Below are positions 40,301 through 53,440 of a stretch of 64,000 bases of DNA, in pieces. The stretch covers positions 6,144,001-6,208,000 of the forward strand of contig JALIRH010000010.1 in assembly GCA_023055505.1 (NCBI GenBank), given 5' to 3'. Source of the DNA: Callipepla californica brunnescens. Taxonomy: Eukaryota > Chordata > Aves > Galliformes > Odontophoridae. Each line of letters starts with the position of its first letter. The first letter of the stretch is position 1. Made by a program: the position numbers and the translations under genes. Below the pieces are notes generated by a model. It had not been told where the DNA came from. It saw only the letters and a program-made list of their open reading frames with translations, and made no database searches.

Positions 40301-41084
40301 TTCGAATGCATGGTAGGGTAGCTCAAAATGCTTGTAAAATGTGCTCAGTGATGCAAATGCTTAAAACATTATCTACTGCCAGTAGCTGCACCACTGGCAG
40401 TAGATTACAAGCGCAGAAAATTTGTCTACTTCAGCAGAAAACTGACACTTCATACACGCTCACAGCTAGGAAGAAAATCCTGACAAAAAGAAAAGTAATT
40501 TTAATGAATATAATTATAAAAACAAGTTTCAAATATTTTTCCCCATATACTATCATATCTCAGTGCATTTGTGCAAGTGAAAAATTAATATTAAAAAAAA
40601 AAACAGCTTTTAACCCATCTCAGTCAGAGAAGACCTTTGAAATCTGAAAAAGAAACATTCTAGATCTATAGTTTCGAATTTCTCAGCACTTCGGAAGTCT
40701 GACAAATGTTTCTATCCAAACAACTTATATTAAGTGAAAACCACATTGTGTTAACATTTTCTTATGCCATTCAATATTCCTTTTTACAGTTGCATCTCAG
40801 TACCAGATGAAACATCCCACACATCCCATCAGCCGCTGACAGTCAGAACACATGCAAGGTGACACTGCAAAAGTGCTTTCATGGATCTGTACAGAATGGC
40901 AAAGTCAATGGGAAAATGTATCAGAATCCCCCAACTCAAGAAGTTAACTGATGGAATATGGGAACACAGCCACTCCAAAGAAAATGATATTATCTTAATG
41001 ATTTGTTGACCACCTTTTTGGTCCCTCTCTACATTCACTCACAGTAACTCCCAGTCTTTCTCATACTGAGAAGTCCCAAAGCAG
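37326..41084. other. Intergenic, no gene recognised
   Basis: AT-rich sequence. It contains a 15-bp tandem repeat (CTTTGAAACTAGAAC twice, near 39886-39915) and the perfect hairpin at 40371-40405. Confidence 0.55.
40371..40405. repeat. Perfect 13-bp inverted repeat (hairpin)
   Basis: ATCTACTGCCAGT (40371-40383) and ACTGGCAGTAGAT (40393-40405) are exact reverse complements around the 9-nt loop AGCTGCACC. Confidence 0.9.
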
Positions 41085-41530
41085 ACACCATATTGTATTC
41101 CATATATGACCTCATCAGTGCCAAACTGAGAAGGTCATCTACCTTGCCCAGCATCCAGTGCTTTTTGTAATACAGCCCCAGATGCTGTAGGCCTTCTTTT
41201 ATAGAAGAACATACTATCAGCTTGTGGTTAGCCTGTTACACACCACTACCCCAACTGCCTCCTCTGTACAGCTGCCATCTCAGCTGTCCGGCCCACTGCA
41301 TAAATCAGCAGGACTTGGCATTCTCCTTTGATGAACAACCTGACATTCCTCTCTGCCTAACTCTCCAGCTTCTCCACGTCCCTTTGAACTGCAGCGCAGG
41401 CACTTGGTATGTTTGTTACTCTGCTCATTGCTGTACTGCCCCCAGTTTTATGGACAACACACTGCTGCATCATCCAGGACATGAACAAAGAGGCTAAATA
41501 GTACTAGGTGCAGAATTGATCCATTAATCA
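41085..41530 (-). mobile_element. Old CR1 LINE internal fragment
   Basis: TATTCCATATATGACCTCATCAGTGCC, AGGCCTTCTTTTATAG, CAGCTTCTCCACGTCCCTTT and CATCATCCAGGACATGAACA line up in order with the reverse complement of the CR1 3' region. The fragment is strongly diverged and lacks the element's terminal octamers. Confidence 0.7.
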
Positions 41531-44500
41531 CTCTTGTGATTTGCCTTCAAGTTTTATTGCTGTAACGGCAATTAACATAAAAACTTTGCCTTATTTGCTT
41601 CAGACATTATTTTGAGTTTCTCTAGGTTCAGAAATTTTGTTAATATTAAAACATGTACTGTCAATAAAATAAATTGAGTATAGTTTTTTCTGCTTTAGCA
41701 CCTACCGTCAGAAGAGATTTCTGCAGCAAAACACCAAGTTTGAGTACTAAAAAGCCTAAGTGAACATGTAGTTAAAACCGACTGCCTAAAGTCAGGTCTA
41801 AGTACTGTGCCCTCAATTTGTGGCAGTAATTTCTAAGGATGTTTTTATACTCCATCTTTGTACCATTAACAGTACTATGCATATTTTATCGTATTTTTGA
41901 CAGAACTGGGTCTCCATAAAGACATACAAATGTGGAAGCAGAGTGAAGGTGTTTGAAAACAAACATCTCACTAATTGTTAGGCAGTATATAAAGGCTAAA
42001 ACATTGCTTATACTATTGTTAGCCCTGTATTATATAAGGATCTTAAGCAGGATTTTTTCTGGTATTAGTACCACAACAGGAATCCAAAACTGTAAGACCA
42101 TTTCCTTCTGAAAGCAACATCACTGTTAGATTTAATCCTAAATCACTTTTTCCACTTAGAACTGGCAGAAAAGCATGTGAGGAAACACATCAGAATTTTG
42201 TCTTAACAGGCTACAGAACATTTGCTGTGAGTCTTCCTATTCACAATCCCACATTTTACTTCATTTCCAGTACCATCAAGGTCTATGTCACTAGAAAACA
42301 ATCATAGGCCCTTTAGATCAAACAGATGAAAATGTAAGCTCATCCAGGAGAAAAAAAGAATAACAAACAATAATGACCATTACCCAGTGACTCTTCAAAA
42401 TGGAAACAACCTTCTGAAAAAGACTGTCAGTTCCTCCATGCTTTATAAAGGAGGTCTGGCATCTTAGGAAAGACCAGATTCCAAAACTAGATTATGCTAG
42501 GTCAGCATCTTTAGTACTGGGCAAAGTTCTGGTACCAAGAGTGAATTACTCATGAGGCCCTTCTTTGCCTTCATCTAGCTCATGGCATAGGGAATTCCAT
42601 ATAATTGAATCCATCAAACGCAGTCTGCAGTGTAAGAATAAAAGACTTATATTGTCTACATTGATTCCTTGGCTGTTGGCTATTTATAGCAGTTAAGTGA
42701 TTTGATCAATACTGCGGCATGCATTTTGCACATGTATCTAGCTGGGTGATCTTCTCTACCCACTCAGAGTATTTATAGCCATGTACGTACTAGATGTGTT
42801 GCAGTACTTCATTAAATGGTTTAACACCTCTAAAATGCTGCACGTACAAATGCTGTATGTACAAAAGCTGCTGTCACTTAAAATGAAGTGCAATTCCCAG
42901 AAAGAGCTATTCAAAACAACATCTTCAAGAAAGTGTTTTTAGAATTTAGCATGTTAGACATTTGTTTTATAGGTTAAGCTCATCTTTAGTATAATAAATA
43001 TTTTCCTGTGCTGTAAAACATTGTCACCAATTGTCACGGAACCGGGCCGATCCAGCCCGGTAAACCATTGACAAACATTACTTAAAATACGATGCTGTGG
43101 AATCATTAAAACACCCAAACAGATGCAATTGAAATTTGAGTGAAATATCTTACAATTTGTGAAGAAAAAGGGAAATAACACTTAAAAAAATGCAAATATA
43201 TACAAAAAAAGCTACATTTATTATAGACAGGTAAAATAATACTGCTCATGTATAATACCTACTGAGATTGTCTGCAAAGAAACAGACAGGACTCATGTCT
43301 AAAATTAGACTTATATCAGTTATGCTTTAATTCTTGACTGCGACATTCTTTCAGCCTGCCCCTACACTGCACTCTTGTGAGCTAGCATGGTAACGCAGTA
43401 GCTCAAAATGACTTTTCAGTAGTATGCATTTTCTTCCACACAGAGATGCACAAGGAGTGACACAGCAGCTGCACTCATGAGAAAGAACCCCCTTGGCTGT
43501 CATCTGCTGCTCTTGGAGGATGCAACAGGAAAGCTGGATTTAACAGAATTGCAACTGTTCTCTTCTGAACAGCTGCTGTACATCTTGAGTTAATGCTAGG
43601 TATAAAACTGACAAGAGACAAATCAGTTGGGCTTTCAGTATCACCCACTAGTTCAGTAATAATAATAGGACAACTGTGAAAAAGTTTGATTGTTTTTTTT
43701 TTTTTTTTAAATTGAAATAATCTACTATAATGCATATATTTCCACCTCTTTGACTGCAAGAGGAATCAGGGTATGCAGCTCCTCCAAAACAGTGTCTATC
43801 TCTTGGATTTAAGCAGATCTAAGCTTATCCTGGCTGGAGTGAGTGTGACCGTATCAATGCACTTTTGAACTAAGTCAGGTAAACTGTACTAGTAACATGC
43901 TGGCCATCACCTGGATCATACAAACATTTCCAATTACAAGTAGGAAGCATCTAGAAATTCAAAGCGCAACCACTGTTAGATTTCTAATACTAAAATCTAC
44001 AGGATTGTCTTCCTCACACATAAATCATGTTCTCCCAATCTTTTTCTGCCTCCCACTCAGATATACCTCCACCTACCCTAATTCAAGGCTATACAGCTTT
44101 TGCAAGGTAATCGCTGCATGTAGTAAAATGATTCTACTTTCTGTTCCCTAGCAGTGTTTCTTTTTCCATTCTGCATCATTAATAATTAGTCACAGAGCTA
44201 TTATCCATTCACTGAACTCCTAAAAATGAAATATCAGTAATAGTTTTATATCCTCAGCAACCCCACATAATAACTAGAATTATATTTTGCTCAGCTGTAT
44301 CATCACATTCCTACTTCTGCTTGCAAACACTCTTGTTGTTAAATAACATGTCAATAACGGGCTTCAGCAAGATATTTCATACCAGTTAATATTCAAAACA
44401 TGTCTGTACATCCCCAGAAATACAGTAAGTTTGCGTTATCACAGCCTTTCAGCCTGGAAATAAATCTCTCTGCAAGTTAGGACCAAGCCAGACACCTATT

Positions 44501-46369
44501 AAGCACAGATTTTAAATGCAGACACTTCCTAAAGTATACACATATGTATATCTCTGATGTTGCCTTAAACAATACTGACTCTTTCAATGTAATGAGAGAT
44601 AAGAAAAATTATAGTGACTAATAAATTAGTTACATTTGCTATCAAAATTTCATGTCACTATTAGATATGCACACATTATTCAAGCACGGATAAAATGTAT
44701 CTAGCCTTAGATACATGCTTGTACTCTTATTCCTCCACACGTCAAAGGAAGGTGCATTAGAAGATCACCTTTTGTCATACTAAACAAAAACTGAATTCAG
44801 GCAAAGCCAGCTCATAACTTTCAGCATAGACCCAACCAGGATACACCCTTCATACACTATTGTTTACCCTTTCCTACTACAGAGAACAATTTTCAGAAAT
44901 GAGGGAAGTCATCAGGTTAGAAAATACTGAAGCAATATAGTAAAAAGATGAGCTCTCTATGATCGAATTCTCAATTCAATATGGGAATGTCTTCCATGAG
45001 AATATGCCTACCATTCATAAGCTATGTCTTCTTTCTGGAATTTCTTTTGGCCATTGTTGGGATTTTTTTAGTTGTTGCTTCTGGACAATATTAGCAGCAA
45101 ACTGGTTACAATTCTATATTCACTTAAGACTGACCACGCTTCTACAGTGCTATAAAGAAACTTTATGATTAAACTAGTGTACACCTGTGCATACTTCAAA
45201 AATATACATATAAAGTGATAGGCATGACAAATTAAATGAATGAGGCAAGCTCCCTCTACTTCTGAGGAAAAGAAGTTATCACGTAAAACATACGTCTTTC
45301 CTTCCAAACTTTAAAAAAAAAAAAAAAGTGCTTCTGTTAATAAGTTCCCTCCAGAAAGCATGTTTCAGATTTCAAAGGAGATACTAATATCTTCACCTGA
45401 ATTTGTCTAAGGACCTCAATTAAGAGCATGTATGGGAGTATATCATGCATATAATTACAGTGTGCACATGTACACAGCTATCAACATTTTCTCTCACCCT
45501 CCCCCCCCACTGAAATTGTTACTTGTCTGTTTAAAAAGTCTCTTTCTACTTATCTGTACTGAAAATAGAAAAAAAGTATTGTTTTTATTAAGAAATTGTT
45601 TTAATTGTATGCAGCTATCCTTTCCTTCAGTTAGCTCTTATTACCAAGGGATATGATTCTTAGTCTTCCCCAGTGACGCTGTATTTGTCACTATTCTGGG
45701 CACTAATCCAAGTCTAAAGATAGGAATTAAAATTATAGGCTCTTCCTACATAGCTTTCCTTTTTAGCAAATTCATGCAGGCTCCACATTAACAAGTTTCA
45801 CTTCTCTCATATTTCTTCCTACATAAGTCACTCTCTAAACAGATCAAAAGAGAAATAAATTCAGCTGCCTGTTGCAAGGGAATTTATTTTTTAATTTTCT
45901 ACTTAAAATAACGTTAAATGTATTTGAAAGAGATGAAGTCTAGCAGGTTGTTGTTGCATTCCTGTAGTAATTTCTATAGTACCCATTACATTAATATTTA
46001 AGGAAAAAAGTAATGGAACCTTCTATAAGGTTCTATAATGTTTTTATTATTTTAGAAGTAGGGAATTCACGCACATAGGAAATTGTACTGCATGTTCAAC
46101 ATAATACAGGAAGATTAAGTTAAAATGAGAAATACATTTCTGAAATACAATCCACCTTCTAATTTTTTCAATATTTTGGAAAATACCGCTATACTTTTTC
46201 TGCCGTTCCATGACATTAATTAAATGGAATACTAAGTACTTTTTTTTTTTTTAATCTTACTCATCATTACACTCTAAAGACAAACAGACCCATTCACAGG
46301 TCAGGATTGATTCTGTCAAATATTAACAAATTTATGTGAGAAACACTAAATATTAACCACCACCATAAT
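41531..46369. other. Intergenic, no gene recognised
   Basis: AT-rich non-coding sequence with a poly(T) run near 43693, a poly(A) run near 45313 and a short CpG-bearing hairpin at 43042-43062. No gene or clear transposon is recognised. Confidence 0.55.
43042..43062. repeat. CpG-containing 7-bp hairpin
   Basis: ACCGGGC and GCCCGGT pair perfectly around the loop CGATCCA. It is GC-rich and stands out from the AT-rich surroundings. Confidence 0.75.
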
Positions 46370-46668
46370 GGTATAATGGCAATAGGACCAGCACAATCAA
46401 ATAGATGCTACAAAAGACAGGAAAAGAGTGCTTACCCATCTCTGAGGATTGAGGATCACAAGGGAAAACTCCATGGAGGAAGAATCACCAACAAAAGATT
46501 CTTCCTCCATAGTGGGTCAGACCTTAAAGAGGTCTAAGAGGGGCGGAGCCTGGCTCCATCCCCTTCAGTCACGCAGGTGAATTGCCTTCACCTGCGCTCC
46601 CAGGGCTGACCAGGTATTTTCTTCAGGTGCTCAGGTTTAGGCTGTGACTCAGCAGTTCCCATACAACC
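46370..46668 (-). repeat. Unclassified dispersed repeat, copy B
   Basis: It is the most diverged of three copies. It shares the CTTACC block (GGTAAG on the minus strand), a GGGGCGGAGCCTGGCTCC block at the place of the GGGGTGGATCCTGG block, CACCTGCGCTCCCAGGG, TCAGGTGCTCAGG and GGCTGTGACTCAGCAGTTCC with copies A and C. It alone contains a 14-bp hairpin. Confidence 0.55.
46473..46510. repeat. Perfect 14-bp inverted repeat (hairpin)
   Basis: ATGGAGGAAGAATC (46473-46486) and GATTCTTCCTCCAT (46497-46510) are exact reverse complements around the 10-nt loop ACCAACAAAA. It lies inside the unclassified repeat copy B. Confidence 0.92.
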
Positions 46669-49600
46669 ACCACATAAAATCTGATTCACTGCCAGCCTGA
46701 ATTAATTGTCAGTGGGTCATTTTGAAGTAAGAGACAGCACTAAGTTTTCACTGATGCCCCATAATTTATGCAGAGAGATTTCTAAGGCACTACTAATGGA
46801 AAAATCTCTGTATTCCAGCATACAGAGCCTATTCACAGTGGTAGGAGTATGTCTGACTAACTACTGCTCTCTGTCTATCAAATCATTTGGATTATATAGA
46901 ATAGATTCTTTAGAAAGGCTGTAATATTTCACTGAATTTAAAATTGACAACACAAATTTGGAAACTTGTTAGACTTTGTTTTTACTTTCCTCTTCAGGCA
47001 ATTCCTTCTTCTCTTTATTTACATTAATGGGGAAAAATGATCATATTTGCATGCATCTCCTCAATCTCACCTAAAATAAGAAATGGTGCCAAAAATTTTT
47101 CAGTTACCTTTCACAACAAAGTGCATGCATTGAATGTTAAAATAAGCAATCACATGATTACAAATTGTATCATGATTGGAAGCACTTAGTCACCTAACCA
47201 AAATAAAATTTTGAATAGCAAATCAGAAAAATACTTCTGAAAGAAAAATCTGAAAGGCTGCAAACACTACTAAAAGTGGAACTAAATTTCAGGGAAGTGA
47301 TTAGTAAAAAAGCATTTGACAAGCCAAATTGCCTCCCACTTTTTTTTGTCCTCTCATTTTAAAATCATTACTTCCCACAATCCCTTTCTATTTTTCTCTT
47401 TCTTTCCTTCTTCCCCTCACTAGCCATTTTGCAAAAACAAAAGCTGACTGCTCTCCTACTCCCTCTCAAAACACAACCGTCTTTTTACTTGTTAAACTTC
47501 TCCAAATCTCCATTACTGGAGAATTTAATACAGGACTTTACAGATGCAAAACATTCCATCAGACATGCAAGTAACAAAAAGCATAATGAAATAGCTGATT
47601 ACGTGCCTTCCTGATATAACTGGTGAACAGTCACACTATATTCATAAAACGCCACAGAGCATCTAAGAATTACACTGTTGACTTCACCTTGGTCAAGATT
47701 TCATCACTAATATTCTTCTCGTAAGACAGACTTCAAAATAACAACAAGCAAAAACTTACAGGGAGTTAGCAGCCTCCAAAGTACAGCAAAAAACATTTAG
47801 TACCTTGGTATTCATAAACAAATACTTAAAATAACAACACAGATTATAGTTTATCTACAGTGTAAAATATTACACGGCTTGACTTTAACACCAGCTTCCT
47901 TCATCATAGTTGTACCATCTCTTTTCTCAGCACAGAAAAAACAGAAACGTGACATTGCAGAGTGAGACTAAAAAGAGGACAAATAGCTGTAAGGCATGCC
48001 AAGTTACTAAGACTTATAAACAGGTTATGTCAAGTTATATCAGTCATTATTAAGGAAAAAAATCATAACAGAATAACTTCATGTTGTATTTTTTATCTTT
48101 CACAATCTTGAGGGTATCACGAAAGCTCACAGATTCTGAATTCAAGGGCTGTTTTCACCATTTATTTACAATTGTCAATGCATTTATAAAAAAGGAAAAA
48201 GCCAACAAAACACACCGCTTATACAGACCCTGGAGGAAAACGTAACTGAAGTAAACGACAACCCTGACGGACTTCAGCACATACCAGATAGAGCCAACGT
48301 TAAGCCACTCGGGTCAATAGCCTACAGAAGGTTGCTAACACTTCGCAGTATTCTACAAAAAGAAGTCAAATATTGCCCCCTGGTGCCTGAAGGATAAAGC
48401 ACATCATTACTAACTGCTGTCATTTTGATATCAGAGGTTTTGTTTCTCAGCAATAGTCTTTCACTAGGAGTCTGCAGATTCTGTTTGAATGGCAGTAATG
48501 CACAATTCCAAGACCCAAGAACAGCTGTGCTCTTAAATCTCTACTGGGCAAACCAGCTCAGAAAAGAGTTCAGTGAGCATAGCACAACATAAGAACCACT
48601 CATTTCTGCAAAGAGGTACTTAAAATATTTGCAAATAATTACTAACGTGTGTGTTAGAAATGCAAGATATATATCAATATAGGAAAAATGACATTCAATT
48701 TACATTAGTAGATTGAGTATACAAAATCTAACTAAGTCTCTTATACAGAAGAAAAATACTAATTAAACCTCAGTTTTCCTCAAGATACTATAATTCGTCA
48801 TATAGAAGGCATTAGTATTTAAATGTAGAATCACAGAATCAAGGTTAGAAAAGACCAAAAAAAAAAATCAATACTTTATGTGTGTTATGTTTGTACAATA
48901 CCATTTCTTAAGTCTATATTCAGTTCAATATCTATTTCAGAAAACACAAATGAGATAACCCCTAAACAGCAAATAAAACATGATATTTTACTATAGACAC
49001 TGAAGAATTAAAACACAGAAACATGGGGCCAAAACAGCAGGGACTAGTAAATTAATACAGTAATATCAATTTCAATCCTTTAAAAAAAGCCAATAAATAC
49101 TGCCCACAATAGATCTTACTTTTACACAGGATCTGCTAAGACACTGGAGAAATAAATAAATGCTGCAGTACTGCACTTTGTGCCACTGGTGAATCGCTAA
49201 CACCCCACGGAATATCAGTACTTGTGTAAAACTAACTTCCACTAAAACTCAGAAAAGTAACTGAAGCAATTAAGATAACTAACTGGTAACCATAACGCCA
49301 CTGTACTCAGCATAAATCGAAACTATGCACACAGCAAACAAACTTAACATATTTAACAAAAAGACTAGGATGTATGCCAGTCAAGCATACATCCCTGCCC
49401 TTACCCTCCACCCTTCTGAAAACTGATTGCCTTTAGGCTGGCTGGGGGCTGGCATGTTTTCAGTCACTCACATCTTACTTCTCTCCCTCCAGGTCTCCCG
49501 CTTGTCATTATAGTCATGTCTGTGTTATTACATCTAAAATAATGCTAAAATAATGCTGTAGTGTTATTTTTGTCTATAATCCTGTAGCCAGGAATTGAAG

Positions 49601-51120
49601 TTTAATGTACACTAAAACAGCTCTCTAGCTTTCTTTCAATTAAAATAATTGCACGGCTGGCAGTGTAAAGTACCATAAATGAGGAGTACATTAATTAAAT
49701 GCTTATCCTTGTTTATTTAACAGAGTAACTGAAATAAAAGGCCTAAAGAGCACAGAGTACAACACCATACAGCAACATTTATCGATCCATTATTTCACAA
49801 CCAGTAAGCAATATAGTGTATATTTTAATCCCATTTAACATCACCAGAACAGCATTCTCTACTACAAAACACTTCTGACATGAAGGCATTATGGTAAAAT
49901 AAGAGCCCATGAAGAAAAAAATGGATATAACGTTCAGAAATAACAGCAAGACAATACTAAAAGCCAGAGACTCCAAGGGAGAACAAAGGTAAGTCTGCCT
50001 ATTTAATAACCCAAGGCTGTAGCCAGGTACCATTGTCTCCATTTAGCCAGCACTGAATGGGCCCAATAACATAATTTACATCAGGTGCATGATGTTTAAG
50101 CTAGTTGCAACAGGCAGGGCAAGCAGACTGCTTACAGTTGCAAGACTTGAAGGTTACATTCCCAAGTGTATCTGACTGTCCCCACAGGGATCTTTAAGAG
50201 GGACGGTTTCCATTCCATTACAACATCTCACCAATCAGCTCTATCTTTTTTCAAAATGGTCCAGAACAACTTGTAGTAGCATGCTGTCAGGTATCCCACA
50301 GTTAAGTTGACTCAGTATTGAGAACACTCAGTACTGAGTACAGTAGCTCTTCTTACTATGTTTGCCTCATGGACAAAGACACTATTAAAGAGTAAGAGAT
50401 TGACCTTTTCAGGAAAGACTAAGGAGTTCGACCTTAAAGTGTCATGTGATAATATCACCCCTTATAAAAAATATGCTCTTTTACTTCTAATTTAGTCGCT
50501 CATTTAAACCAAGAGAGAACAGCCAATGAACTCTCTCCTGTTTGTCAATTCATATCACATGGCCTTTCTTTTCCTATGCCAGCTCTGTATACAAGTTTTT
50601 TCCTACCTTTTATGTTTTCAGATGACCTGGAACACACCCTTGGTGTAAACAAGCTACTTAAGAGTATTCATTTTTCCTTTTACTAATGTCTTGTTTGCTT
50701 TAATACATTTAATTTTTATAAATAACCATCTTTACTGGCACCAGACAATTTAGCAGCAGCATTATCATGCAAAAGTTATAACAGTGCAGGCTTCTCCAGA
50801 AAACTGCCAACACAGCTCAGTGGCATTGTATCCTATTATTTACTACAGTTTCTACTACTTAGCTCAATGAAGTTGTCAGGGCCATAGGTAGTTTCCTGCA
50901 TCATTCCTGGAGTCTTATCATTAGCTCAGCCATTTCCCAATATCACTTTTTCCCCCTGTCAAGCAAAAGCTTGGCACTTGCTGTTCCTGGGTCACAAATT
51001 AACTCAATTCAAAGATGGATACATCTGATCATCTCAAATCATTACTACTGATCTTTTCCATTCAGTCTACAATGATGCAGAAAATGTCTCCATCTGAATT
51101 ATCTTCCATATGGGAAGAAA
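46669..51120. other. Intergenic, no gene recognised
   Basis: AT-rich non-coding sequence with a tiny CR1 terminus at 48826-48856. No conserved coding region is seen on either strand. Confidence 0.55.
48826..48856 (-). mobile_element. CR1 LINE terminal remnant
   Basis: TAGAATCACAGAATCAAGGT then TAGAAAAGACC matches the extreme 3' end of CR1 in reverse complement. It is too short for a confident subfamily. Confidence 0.6.
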
Positions 51121-51480
51121 CACAATCACAGAATTGTAGTGGTTGGAAGGGACTTCTAGAGATCATCAAGTCTAAACCACCTACCAAAGCATACTCTAAA
51201 CTGAGTTGCACAGGTAGGCATCCAGGCTTGTCTTAAACATCTCCAGAGGAGGAAACTCCATCACCTCTCTGGGCAGCCTGTCCCAGTGTCCCATCACCTG
51301 CACTGTGAAGTTTCCACATGCATTTGTGTGGTACTTCCCATGCCTCAGTTTGTGGCCATTTCTCCTCGACCTATCACCACTCACAGCTGAGAAGAGTTCA
51401 GCCTCATCCCCTTGGCCTCCCACTCCTTAGATACTTACAGATCTAGACTCAACAGAGTCCTGCTAAGGAAATCTTCCAAA
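51121..51480 (-). mobile_element. CR1 LINE 3' region
   Basis: CACAGAATTGTAGTGGTTGG then AAGGGACTTCTAGAGATCAT, CACCTCTCTGGGCAGCCTGT and CCCAGTGTCCCATCACC form a CR1 3' end in reverse complement, about 360 bp. Its 5'-truncated side is directly followed by a 37-nt poly(A) run. Confidence 0.9.
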
Positions 51481-51492
51481 AGTAGTCTTCAA

Positions 51493-51495
<3 letters not shown>

Positions 51496-51532
<37 letters not shown>
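51496..51532. repeat. Poly(A) tract of 37 nt
   Basis: Uninterrupted A run. It lies 3' (on the + strand) of a minus-strand CR1 fragment. CR1 does not normally carry poly(A). Confidence 0.95.
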
Positions 51533-51534
<2 letters not shown>

Positions 51535-53440
51535 ACCCACAATTCTCTTTATCATGATTGCTCTTCCCATCTCTACCACCTTAACCATAAACCTTGATTC
51601 ATTGTAAATCCTATGGATTCTCACACATGGTTTCTACACTAGTGTTTGTAATATTCTGTCTTACTAGTTGCTCCCCATCTCATTTTTAGCCTGCCTTAAT
51701 GTCTTTTCACATTTCACTTGTGAGTTTATGATTCTTTCTGATTCCTTATTTGGAAACAAATTTGTGTTCCTTTTTGGGAAAATCTTTTATTTGATAACTA
51801 CCTTATCCTGCACTTTAGCTATGGCTGGCATCCTTTAGAGCTTGGTCCTCATCACAACCACAGGAGAAAACAATTGTAACAACTGTCAACAGTGTGAACA
51901 ATAAATTCTGAAAGATTATAAACCATACACCGAATTACAGATTTTTGGTGAAGCCGGGAATGTTTCACAATAAATTGTGAGTCAACTAAGTTTAAGATTC
52001 CTATGCTTTAATTGCATCCCAAAGTGAAGAGTAATTCAAATGATAGGAGAATATTTCTCTATGCATGGGAAAAAGACTACTTACACTACCTGGGAAGTAC
52101 CAACTCCTTTCCCTAATTTGCTGTTAGTATGCTTAACAAGAGCTTTAAGTTTACAAAGGGTGCTCAGCATCACATCAATATGACTGACAACGGTACCTCT
52201 AGGACTCTTAAATGAGTGGGTGCCACACATAGACACAGTTCTCATCACATATTTAGAGCCACATGGCAGAAGCTTGACTCTATTGGCATTGAGAAGATGC
52301 TTCAGGAATACATTTAATTAACAACAAACAGGAGAAAGCATTTGCACAAAACAGTAATTATTTTCTGAGGTAATAAATGCACACTCCAAACTGGACCTAA
52401 AATAAAACTACAGCGCTCAGGACTATCATGGAGCACATGGATGCAGGATAAAAAGGCTCTGTGTGGAAATCTCAACGTTACTTAACAAGTCTGCAGATTC
52501 TGGTTGAATAGCATCATTAAAATCTACCATGTTCATAAAGCTTTATTACACTCTGCCTTTGAACAGTTTCAGCTTCTTTCCTCAGTTTTACAGTTATGGA
52601 AAAAAAAAAAAAACAGGAAAAAAAACACCAAGATTGCCACTAAATCACAGAAGCTTTCTCTGTACTGGAGGCCTCAAATTTTCTCTGCTGATTCACATCA
52701 CCTGACTGGTCACACCACAGTACATGTCAGATTGCAACTTGTCACGGATTTGATTGCAGATTTCTTTTTTGAAGGAGCTGAAATTAATGTGCCTAAGCTA
52801 CATAATAAAACATGTCATATATGCTCTTTACAAGTACTTTGTTCTTCATATTAAATCACATGCATCATAGATCTTTAAGGACAAAGTTATTGATGCATAC
52901 CATACTTGCTCCTTTAACCATTGCAAGCCTAGCAAAATATTGTCAAATTAAGACTTCTAAAGACCATGCAAAGCAAATTACTATGCTTTCCTTCCTTCTG
53001 CTATTTAGTGCATACTTCATAGTTTTATGTTTTTCTTGCTTTAATGATTTAATCTTGTTTAAAACATTGCATTCAAGTTCCGCTCTCATCCCTCCAGTCA
53101 CTGAATAAAGCTCTCAGTGTTGTTCTCAAGCTGCACGGACCCTGAATTTTGCCTCTGGTAATTCCTTGTGAAATTCATGACTGTAACCCCTTCTTGTTAC
53201 TTATTACTTTATGGTTTTGCTTCAGATACAACTTTTGGGTGTTTCCCTGTATGTTTGCAAAGCACCTTTCAGAGGCAGCTCTCAGCTGAAGGTGACTGAG
53301 GTAACTAAGGATTCCAAACATCAGCACAGCAATTTTACTTCTTAGAATTAGCTCACCTTGTAACCCCTGCACGTTTTGTCGGCATAGCACTCTTAGCAAG
53401 CCGTTCAGGCTGAGAAGAAAAAACAACGAATGCAGAAGTG
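51533..53440. other. Intergenic, upstream of SLC38A11
   Basis: AT-rich non-coding sequence with a poly(A) run near 52600. No coding exon is recognised. Composition changes sharply to CpG-rich at about 53440. Confidence 0.55.
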
